Assembly: GCA_910579335.1 (NCBI GenBank)
Contig: CAJTUQ010000002.1
Location: 47,181-61,440, forward strand
DNA from: an uncultured Dorea sp.
Lineage (GTDB): Bacteria > Bacillota > Clostridia > Lachnospirales > Lachnospiraceae
Length of the DNA stretch: 14,260 bases
Reading direction: 5' to 3'
Part shown: piece by piece, positions 7,581-13,500 of the stretch
How positions within the stretch are numbered: position 1 is the stretch's first letter
Layout: each line of letters opens with the position of its first letter
Translations under genes and position numbers: made by a program
The notes under the pieces: model-generated
What the model saw: the letters and a program-made list of their open reading frames with translations, nothing else
Told to the model about the DNA's origin: nothing
Database searches by the model: none

Positions 7581-8390
7581 TTATTTTGATAATACTTCAA
7601 TTCCTGTCTCCGTTACAAGAACCATATATTCAGTTTGGGCGGACAGTCCGTCGTCGATGGTATAGACGGTCCAGCCATTGTCTTCGTCTATGAAAAAGTC
7701 AGGGCTGCCTTCGTTAATCATAGGTTCAATCGTAAACATCATGCCTGGTACAAGGACCATTTCGCTTCCCTTTGGGGTGACATAGCTTACGAATGGGTCT
7801 TCGTGAAATTCGAGGCCGATTCCGTGGCCGCCGATATCTTCTACGACAGAATAGCCGTGTCTTTGGGCGTGCGTGTTAATCGCGTGGGCAATGTCTCCAA
7901 GATGCCCCCAGGGTTTTGCGGCTTTTAAGCCTAATTCAACGCATTCTCTTGATATACGGACAAGCTGCCTGGCTTCCGGGGAAGGCTCGCCGATTATAAA
8001 CATCCGGGATGCGTCGGAGAAATAGCCGTTCAGAATGGTTGATACGTCTACGTTAATAATATCCCCGTCTTCCAGAAATTCATATTTGTCCGGGATGCCA
8101 TGACAGACGACATTGTTGATAGAGGTGCACACGCTTTTCGGAAACCCCTGATAATGGAGCGGTGCGGGGATTCCGCCGTGGGCTTTCGTGAAGTCATAGA
8201 CAAGCCGGTCAATTTCTTCAGTATTCATACCGGCGCGTATATGCCGGGCGACATGGTCAAGGACGGCTGTATTCAGGGCCGCGCTTTTTTTAATTGCTTT
8301 AATCTGCGCCGGAGTTTTTAACAGGGAACGGTCCGGGACGATGTGTCCTCTTGCCGCAAGTGTCCATAGCTTTATATCTAGTTTATCCAC
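7581..8390 (-). CDS. map: Type I methionine aminopeptidase
   Basis: MetAP removes the initiator methionine from new proteins whose second residue is small. The 269-residue protein shows the complete set of M24A ligands: D115 in NVDVS, D126 in YFSDASR, H189 in GGHGIG, E222 in TIEPM and E254 in TEYM, plus the substrate-contacting H97 in VCHGIP. There is no N-terminal SEC-C zinc motif. Translation most likely begins at a GTG (8390-8388); the ATG two bases upstream is in another frame and meets a stop after four codons. The Shine-Dalgarno match (AGGTAA) is weak. The gene stands alone rather than in the ribosomal protein cluster, where a map copy commonly sits in Firmicutes, so it may be a second paralogue. 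Transcription starts from the extended -10 promoter just upstream. Confidence 0.94.
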   Translation of the reverse strand: MDKLDIKLWTLAARGHIVPDRSLLKTPAQIKAIKKSAALNTAVLDHVARHIRAGMNTEEIDRLVYDFTKAHGGIPAPLHYQGFPKSVCTSINNVVCHGIPDKYEFLEDGDIINVDVSTILNGYFSDASRMFIIGEPSPEARQLVRISRECVELGLKAAKPWGHLGDIAHAINTHAQRHGYSVVEDIGGHGIGLEFHEDPFVSYVTPKGSEMVLVPGMMFTIEPMINEGSPDFFIDEDNGWTVYTIDDGLSAQTEYMVLVTETGIEVLSK

Positions 8391-8423
8391 ATCTGTTACC
8401 TGCTTTCAGAATAATATGTACCC

Positions 8424-8454
8424 ATTATAGCACTAATTATGTAAATTGTGTAAA
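8424..8454 (-). promoter_or_regulatory. Promoter for map (extended -10 type)
   Basis: Reading the minus strand, TGCTATAAT gives a perfect -10 hexamer (8429-8424) with the extended TG dinucleotide. A TTTACA element lies at 8454-8449 with a 19-bp spacer, long for a -35, but extended -10 promoters tolerate this. The predicted start is about 27 bases before the map GTG. Confidence 0.7.
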
Positions 8455-8469
8455 AGTATCTAATGTTAC

Positions 8470-8498
8470 TTGCACCTTATGGAAAAAAACATTACAAT
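8470..8498 (+). promoter_or_regulatory. Promoter for the methyltransferase gene, possibly giving a leaderless mRNA
   Basis: TTGCAC (8470-8475), a 17-bp spacer and TACAAT (8493-8498) form a good sigma-A type promoter. Transcription would begin at about 8505-8508, on or next to the ATG at 8508. No Shine-Dalgarno sequence is visible before that ATG. The promoter lies inside the alternative longer reading frame that begins at 8463, which argues against that longer start. Confidence 0.6.
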
Positions 8499-8507
8499 GT
8501 TAATATT

Positions 8508-9683
8508 ATGGACGAGTTAAGAAAAATATTACAGGAACAATTAAATGAAGAATTTTTATCTGCGGTTTTAAGCGCTCCCCGGAGCAGTGGCGGGATAAAG
8601 AAGGTGAAGGTCCGCCCAATCCTGCATAGAGGCGGTGTGGGTTTTCAACTGGAGATTTTTAAAAACAACCAAGTATTCCATGAAAATCTTGGTGCGAAAG
8701 AAGCGTGCGGGAAACTGCTTTTCTATATGGAAGATTTTAGACAGCTGCAGATAGAGACTTTAGGAGAATCATACACTGTGCTAGTCAGCAGGAAAGGAAA
8801 GGCCACGGTAAAGAAAAAGAGCCATAGCAAGCCAAAGGAACGAAAGGAGCTTTCCCACAACAGGAAAAAACGCTATCTTCTCAAAGAGGGTGAACCGGTT
8901 CCGTTTCTTATAGATTTGGGAGTGATGACGGCCGAGGGAAAGGTCGTCCATTCCAAGTACGATAAATTCCGGCAGATTAACAGATTTTTAGAGTTTATTG
9001 CGGATATTCTGCCTCATCTTCCAAAAGACAGGGAAATTACGGTGCTGGATTTTGGATGCGGCAAGTCATATTTAACATTTGCCATGTATTATTATCTGCA
9101 TGAGATGGAAAACTATGATATCCGCATTATCGGTTTGGATCTGAAGGAGGAGGTTATCGCAGGCTGCAGCAGCCTTGCGGTTAAATACGGTTACGAAAAG
9201 CTTACGTTTTTAAAAGGCGACATTGCGGATTATACGGGCGTTGACAAGGTCGATATGGTAGTTACGCTCCATGCCTGCGACACTGCGACGGATTATGCGC
9301 TGGCGAAGGCGCTGGGGTGGGGCGCCGAGGTTATTTTATCCGTGCCCTGCTGTCAGCATGAGCTGAATGCGCAGATGCAGCGGGCGGAAAAATGCGGGGA
9401 CGAAAGTCTCCTGGCGCTTGAGCCGGTTATGAAGTACGGCCTGCTGAAAGAACGTCTGGCGGCGCTTGTTACCGACGGCCTGCGCGCACAGTATCTTGAG
9501 AGGGAAGGGTACCATGTGCAGGTGCTGGAGTTTATTGAAATGGAGCATACGCCGAAGAACATCCTGCTCCGCGCGGTGCGGACAAAGGGCGCGGAGGGCA
9601 GGGAGCGTGCGGGGGAAAGTATAAAAGCATGTGAAGAGTTTCTACATGTATCACCAGCTGTTGGCAGGCTGTTAGACAGATAA
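8508..9683 (+). CDS. Class I SAM-dependent methyltransferase of unknown substrate
   Basis: With the start at 8508 the protein has 391 residues. An N-terminal region (~1-125) of unknown fold ends in a basic stretch (~95-125, rich in Lys and Arg) that could contact nucleic acid. The Rossmann methyltransferase core spans ~150-350: the SAM-binding motif I VLDFGCGKSYL (179-189), the acidic residue closing strand 2 (GLDLKEE, D211), GDIAD (237-241), then LHACDTATDYAL (254-265) and VPCCQHEL (279-286). The last two motifs resemble the Methyltransf_32 type family that includes eukaryotic GSTCD- and METTL25-like proteins; this assignment is from memory of the pattern and not searched. The substrate is unknown; RNA or protein is plausible. 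An in-frame ATG at 8463 would add 15 residues, but neither ATG has a Shine-Dalgarno site and the best promoter lies between them. It is followed after 11 bp by the 816-residue gene, so the two form a unit. Confidence 0.85.
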   Translation: MDELRKILQEQLNEEFLSAVLSAPRSSGGIKKVKVRPILHRGGVGFQLEIFKNNQVFHENLGAKEACGKLLFYMEDFRQLQIETLGESYTVLVSRKGKATVKKKSHSKPKERKELSHNRKKRYLLKEGEPVPFLIDLGVMTAEGKVVHSKYDKFRQINRFLEFIADILPHLPKDREITVLDFGCGKSYLTFAMYYYLHEMENYDIRIIGLDLKEEVIAGCSSLAVKYGYEKLTFLKGDIADYTGVDKVDMVVTLHACDTATDYALAKALGWGAEVILSVPCCQHELNAQMQRAEKCGDESLLALEPVMKYGLLKERLAALVTDGLRAQYLEREGYHVQVLEFIEMEHTPKNILLRAVRTKGAEGRERAGESIKACEEFLHVSPAVGRLLDR

Positions 9684-9694
9684 GAGGGTAGAGG

Positions 9695-12145
9695 ATGAAC
9701 AGGAGAAAGCTAAAGAGATATATACAGGAAGCGGCTTTTTTGATTGTGATATTTATTATTTCGGCAGTGATATTCGGCTTTTATACAAACCGGGATAATG
9801 GAAGCATGACTGCTGATATGGATGCGGCGGCTTATCCGCAGATTTCTTTTTCCAGCAATGGATACACTGTAAATTGTGTGCCGGGATATTCGCAGGAGAT
9901 GGAGACGGCGTCCCTGCGGGATACCATTACTCCGATAGCGAATGGGAAGATTGAAGTTCAGATAGAGCCCTACGAAAATGAAATCAGCAGTATGCAGTGC
10001 AAAATCTTTACCCTGGATGGAAAGGAGAAGCTTCTTGAAGCGGAAGTGGAAAGTCCGGGGGAAGCGGTTTCGGTAGCAATGCAGGATCCGTCCATAATCG
10101 CCGAGGAGAGAGTGCTTGAAATCGTACTGAATCTTTCGCAGGGCGGTCCTGTCTATTATTATACAAGGATTCTGGACGAGAAGGATAAACATATACTGGA
10201 ATATCTGAGTTATATTAAAGATTTCCATGAAAATTCTCTGGTTAAAGCGGAGGGCGTCGGCATAGGTGCGGCGATTGAGCCGGATGAGACCGGGGACAAT
10301 TCCACTCTCCAGCATGTGACGATTCATTCAGACTACGAGCATGTGACATGGGGGGAGCTGGAACCCAGGGTAGAAGGTAATGAGAGATGGCTGATAAAGG
10401 AAATTAATGATACGTCCTGTTCGGTTCAGCTTCAGTACCGAATCAGCGGCAAAGGCGAGGAAAATGAAGAAGACAGGTACAAAGTAAAAGAATTTTTCCG
10501 CATCCGCTACAAAGCAGACAGTAAAAAAGTGCTCTTGCTGGATTATGACCGGACGATGGAACAGATTTTTGATGCGAAAAAGAGGGTGCTCAATGAGAAG
10601 GGGGTGCTTCTTGGCATTGCGGCGCCGGACGTGCCGTATATGGTTAATAAGGACGGGACGCAGGCCGCCTTTGTTCAGGCGGACGAGCTTTGGAATTATG
10701 ACAAAGAGGCGGATGAATTGTCTCTTATCTTCAGTTTTGCCTCCGGTGAGGGAGAAGATGAGAGAAATATGACTGCGCAGCATAAGATAAAGCTTCTTGA
10801 TATGGATAAGAAAGGGAACCTTTCCTTTGCCGTGTACGGGTATATGAACCGGGGCGAACATGAGGGAGAGGTCGGCGTTGCAGTCTATTATTATAGTGCG
10901 GAAAAAAGCTGTGTGGAGGAAAAGGCGTTTATTTCCACAAAGAAATCTTATGCACATGTGGCGCTGGAACTTGGAAAGCTGATTTGCTACAGTGTAGAGC
11001 AGGATACGATGTACGTGCTGACGGACGGGGTATTGTACCAGATTGAGGTCGGCAGAGGGAGGATGCTTGAGTTGGCGTCAGACCTAAAAGAGGGACAGTA
11101 TGTCATCTCAGAGGATGGTACGCGTATGGCCTATCAGAGTGGAAAAAGGCAGGACAAGTCAAGGGAAGTGACAGTGCTTACCTTTGCAGACGGAAAGAAG
11201 AGAACGGCGGAGTGCGACGAAGGGCAGAGTATAATCCCTCTTGGTTTTATGAACGCTGATTTTGTGTGCGGCTATGCAAGGAAAGAGGACGAAGGAGTGA
11301 CGCTGTCCGGTGAGAGCGTTGCGCCGATGTACCGGATTGAGATACAGAGCCGCAAAGGAAAGGTGATTAAGACCTATGAGGATGAAGGGACCTATATCCT
11401 CAGTACGTTGTTTGACGATAATATGATTACGCTGAACCGGGTGGCAAAAAGCAATGAGGTGTACAATCCTGTTATAGAAGAATATATTACAAACAATGAG
11501 GAGCCAAAAGAAGAAAAGATTACCATCAGTTCTTACACGACTTCGCTGAAACAGCGGCAGATGCGCATTGTCTTTGGAGACGGGATCGAGAATCAGAAAC
11601 CGAAGATACTGACGCCGAAGCAAGCTTTGTTTGAGAAGCCGAGAGTGTTCTCATTTGACGAGGAGCCAAAAAAGGAGCATTATCTGGTGTACGGATACGG
11701 TGAACTGCAGAGTATCACTGAAAAAGCGGGGGAGGCGGTGCAGCAGGCGGACGCATATAACGGAGTGGTAGTGTCCGACGGACAGGAATATATCTGGGAG
11801 AGGGGGAACCGCAGCCTTCGGTATACGATCAGCGGAAAGAGTGCGCTGATAGAAAATATGAGAAACCAGCTCAATGCAGGTACGGCGCCGCTTGACGCAG
11901 TATCACAGCTTAACGGGGCGCCGGGGCTTGACCTGACCGGGTGCACGCCGGAAGAGCTGTTGTATATAATTAATCAGGACAAGCCGGTGATTGCTATGAA
12001 GGATGCGAAGGAGGCAATTCTTTTGGTGGGATATACGGAGACGAGGATTATCTATATTGATGCTGATGACGGGGAGACGCATACGGCCTCGCAGGAAGAG
12101 ATGGAGAAAATGACGGAGGCGAGCGGGCATACCTACATTGCGTAG
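9695..12145 (+). CDS. Membrane-anchored protein of unknown function with a C39-peptidase-like C-terminal domain
   Basis: I do not recognise this 816-residue protein. Residues 1-10 are basic and ~12-30 form a single membrane helix, so most of the protein should lie outside the cytoplasm. The long middle (~45-690) is rich in beta-prone, Asp/Gly-turn segments such as DKKGNLSFAVYG and EDGTRMAYQS, which suggest a beta-propeller or beta-sandwich series. The end (~698-816) resembles a C39-like papain-fold domain: a helix around LTGCTPEELLYIINQDKPVI, then AILLVGY and IIYIDADDG. The usual catalytic His before the VGY strand is replaced by E773 or A774, and I see no N-terminal QxxCG nucleophile motif, so it is probably inactive as a peptidase. 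The ATG follows a GAGGGTAGAGG site and lies 11 bp after the methyltransferase stop. The gene is complete, with no frameshift seen. Confidence 0.85.
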   Translation: MNRRKLKRYIQEAAFLIVIFIISAVIFGFYTNRDNGSMTADMDAAAYPQISFSSNGYTVNCVPGYSQEMETASLRDTITPIANGKIEVQIEPYENEISSMQCKIFTLDGKEKLLEAEVESPGEAVSVAMQDPSIIAEERVLEIVLNLSQGGPVYYYTRILDEKDKHILEYLSYIKDFHENSLVKAEGVGIGAAIEPDETGDNSTLQHVTIHSDYEHVTWGELEPRVEGNERWLIKEINDTSCSVQLQYRISGKGEENEEDRYKVKEFFRIRYKADSKKVLLLDYDRTMEQIFDAKKRVLNEKGVLLGIAAPDVPYMVNKDGTQAAFVQADELWNYDKEADELSLIFSFASGEGEDERNMTAQHKIKLLDMDKKGNLSFAVYGYMNRGEHEGEVGVAVYYYSAEKSCVEEKAFISTKKSYAHVALELGKLICYSVEQDTMYVLTDGVLYQIEVGRGRMLELASDLKEGQYVISEDGTRMAYQSGKRQDKSREVTVLTFADGKKRTAECDEGQSIIPLGFMNADFVCGYARKEDEGVTLSGESVAPMYRIEIQSRKGKVIKTYEDEGTYILSTLFDDNMITLNRVAKSNEVYNPVIEEYITNNEEPKEEKITISSYTTSLKQRQMRIVFGDGIENQKPKILTPKQALFEKPRVFSFDEEPKKEHYLVYGYGELQSITEKAGEAVQQADAYNGVVVSDGQEYIWERGNRSLRYTISGKSALIENMRNQLNAGTAPLDAVSQLNGAPGLDLTGCTPEELLYIINQDKPVIAMKDAKEAILLVGYTETRIIYIDADDGETHTASQEEMEKMTEASGHTYIA

Positions 12146-12157
12146 AAAGGCACCGAC

Positions 12158-12211
12158 GCATAAAATTAAGAGGCATCTGCACACGGCATGTGTGCGCTGC
12201 CTCTTTTTATG
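12158..12211. terminator. Bidirectional terminator between convergent genes
   Basis: An imperfect hairpin pairs AGAGGCA with TGCCTCT (12169-12175 with 12198-12204) and GCACAC with GTGTGC (12179-12184 with 12190-12195) around a 5-base loop. On the plus strand it is followed by a T run (12204-12208). On the minus strand the flank reads TTAATTTTATG. Outer GCATAAA and TTTATGC arms extend the symmetry. It follows the 816-residue gene by about 13 bp and queT by about 45 bp on the other strand. Confidence 0.85.
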
Positions 12212-12252
12212 CGCATTTATGCGCGGATATTTCCGGGCGGTTTTGCAAAAGA

Positions 12253-12747
12253 CTATATGCGCGCGGAACCAAACAAAACGAACTTATACCTTTTCAGTGC
12301 AAAGTAAAGCGTCAGGCCAAGCAGACCGCAGGAAAGCACCTCTCCGATACCGACTGTCAGCATCATAAACGGAATCGGCAGATTGAAGCCGTATCCGTAG
12401 AACAGTACAAAAGGTATGATGACAGTATTGGATGCAATGGGAGGGAGCGGCCCTAAAAGGGGCGCGCAGTTCCTAAGACGGTAAGTAAGCACGGCGCCGA
12501 TAAGCGTGGCAAGACTTCCGAAGATAATATCCACAAGAATGCCGCCGCCGAGAATGTTGGCAATCAGGCATCCTGCAAAGACTCCCGGCACGGCGGCAGG
12601 AGTAAACAGTGGAAGTATGGTAAGCGCCTCTGCTATCCGTACCTGAATTTCTCCGAAAGAGACAGGCCGAAACAGAAGTGTCAGTACCACATAGATGGCG
12701 GCAATCATAGCCGCCTGGGTCAAAAAAGCTGCATGTTTGTTTTTCAT
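12253..12747 (-). CDS. queT: QueT family transporter, queuosine-precursor (preQ1) uptake
   Basis: The 164-residue, very hydrophobic protein has about five or six predicted membrane helices and the QueT signature: FGEIQVRIAEAL (31-42), AAVPGVFAGCLIANI (51-65) and LVDIIFGSLATLIGA (71-85). QueT proteins are thought to be substrate-binding S components of energy-coupling-factor transporters, working with the shared EcfA/A'/T module encoded elsewhere, and import a precursor of queuosine for tRNA modification. The ATG at 12747-12745 has an AAAGGAG ribosome binding site nine bases upstream. That site lies inside the preQ1-like leader element, which strongly supports the substrate assignment. It is monocistronic here, between a terminator and its own promoter. 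No queuosine synthesis gene is in the window, which fits a salvage strategy. Confidence 0.92.
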   Translation of the reverse strand: MKNKHAAFLTQAAMIAAIYVVLTLLFRPVSFGEIQVRIAEALTILPLFTPAAVPGVFAGCLIANILGGGILVDIIFGSLATLIGAVLTYRLRNCAPLLGPLPPIASNTVIIPFVLFYGYGFNLPIPFMMLTVGIGEVLSCGLLGLTLYFALKRYKFVLFGSARI

Positions 12748-12756
12748 AATTTTGTT

Positions 12757-12799
12757 CTCCTTTAGTTTTGTTTTACGAGTGGAAGGTCTCGAACACTCG
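12757..12799 (-). ncRNA. Likely preQ1-I riboswitch in the queT leader
   Basis: Read on the minus strand, a 6-bp stem (CGAGTG at 12799-12794 with CACTCG at 12781-12776) encloses a 12-base loop starting TTCGAGACC. An A-rich tail TAAAACAAAACT leads into the Shine-Dalgarno AAGGAG (12762-12757). Loop bases CCTT (12786-12783) can pair with AAGG of the Shine-Dalgarno site, forming the second stem of an H-type pseudoknot. This arrangement matches class I preQ1 switches: a small hairpin, an A-rich strand, and ligand-stabilised capture of the ribosome site. The loop departs from the best-known B. subtilis sequence (UUCUAGC). Its place directly before queT supports the call; translational control is inferred. 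Confidence 0.75.
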
Positions 12800-12816
12800 G
12801 TGCTGCAACGATTGTT

Positions 12817-12845
12817 AGTATAGCATGAAGAGCGGGGGAAATCAA
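12817..12845 (-). promoter_or_regulatory. Promoter of queT
   Basis: On the minus strand TTGATT (12845-12840) is followed by 17 bp and TATACT (12822-12817), the latter preceded by TGC as an extended -10. The start of transcription falls near 12810, so the RNA begins about 10 bases before the riboswitch stem. Confidence 0.75.
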
Positions 12846-12906
12846 GAATTGCCCGGAATTAAAAGAGTGACAGATTTGAAAAATTTAATTAATTATTTCG
12901 AAATTC

Positions 12907-12936
12907 TGTAACAAAATATCTTTCTATTCGTCTAAT
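12907..12936 (+). promoter_or_regulatory. ECF-type promoter upstream of the sigma factor gene (probable autoregulation)
   Basis: TGTAAC (12907-12912), a spacer of exactly 16 bases, then CGTCTAAT (12929-12936) has the classic form of promoters used by ECF sigma factors, such as the AAC-type -35 and CGTC -10 seen for B. subtilis SigM- and SigV-like regulons. It lacks a sigma-A -35. The predicted start near 12942 leaves a leader of about 60 nt. AT-rich sequence upstream (12876-12906) could act as an UP element. That the downstream sigma factor itself uses this site is inferred. Confidence 0.75.
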
Positions 12937-12987
12937 AGGCAAATAAGTACTGCAGGAATTATTTTGATAAAAAGTTTGCACCGGGGG

Positions 12988-12996
12988 AAAGAGGTG
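12988..12996 (+). promoter_or_regulatory. Shine-Dalgarno site that selects the GTG start of the sigma gene
   Basis: AAAGAGGTG lies five bases before the GTG at 13002. The nearby ATG at 12997 and GTG at 12994 are both in a frame that stops within four codons. Confidence 0.7.
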
Positions 12997-13001
12997 ATGA
13001 A

Positions 13002-13487
13002 GTGAAAATAAATTTTGAGGATATCTATGACAGGTTTTTTAAGGACGTATATCTCTTTGTGCTCACTATGAGCGGAGACCCGGCGGCTGCGGAGGACATA
13101 ACGCAGGAAACATTTTTCAAGGTTTTAAAGGAAGTCGACAATTTTAAAGGAACGTGCTCTGTCAAATCATGGCTGTGCCAGATAGCCAGAAATCTGTATA
13201 TCGATGACTTTCGGCGCAGAAAAAAGTTTCAGGAAGCAAGGGAAAAACTATCGGATGGCAGTCCGGAAGAAGAGGGGACGGAAACGGCGGTTGTCCGGAG
13301 GGAAGAGGTGATTTCCATTTATAAAGCGCTTCATTGTCTGGATGAGCCGTACAAGGAGGTATTTAGCCTGCGGATGCTGGGTGAACTGACATATAAGGAA
13401 ATCGGCGACATATTTGACAAGAGCGAAAGCTGGGCAAGGGTGACATACCATAGGGCAAAGCTTAAAATCAGGGATTATATAATGTAG
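13002..13487 (+). CDS. ECF-subfamily RNA polymerase sigma factor
   Basis: The 161-residue protein has only sigma regions 2 and 4, as in group 4 (ECF) sigma factors. Region 2 (~5-75) contains the AEDITQETFFKV core-binding and -10 recognition helix (30-41) and VKSWLCQIARNLYIDDFRRR (54-73). Region 4 (~102-158) has LDEPYKEVFSLRMLGELTYKEIG followed by the recognition helix ESWARVTYHRAKLKI (142-156). A short acidic linker joins them. GTG is the start codon. The anti-sigma gene begins 13 bp downstream, the usual arrangement in which the anti-sigma factor holds the sigma factor at the membrane until a surface signal. The likely self-directed promoter upstream suggests positive feedback. The target regulon and inducing signal cannot be read here; cell envelope stress is the common theme in the family. 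Confidence 0.94.
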   Translation: MKINFEDIYDRFFKDVYLFVLTMSGDPAAAEDITQETFFKVLKEVDNFKGTCSVKSWLCQIARNLYIDDFRRRKKFQEAREKLSDGSPEEEGTETAVVRREEVISIYKALHCLDEPYKEVFSLRMLGELTYKEIGDIFDKSESWARVTYHRAKLKIRDYIM

Positions 13488-13500
13488 AGGAGGGAGTTTC

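Noticed and set aside
8463..8507. Upstream extension of the methyltransferase to an ATG at 8463
   Set aside because: It has no ribosome binding site, adds 15 residues that look unlike the family start, and overlaps the best promoter; the ATG at 8508 is preferred, though not proven.
9710..10957. Two adjacent minus-strand frames opposite the 816-residue gene
   Set aside because: Both are His/Arg/Leu-rich shadows of a continuous plus-strand gene that has a proper ribosome site and terminator.
12138..12456. Small plus-strand frames over the terminator and queT
   Set aside because: They run through the hairpin terminator and antisense to queT, with no ribosome site and basic, low-information sequence.
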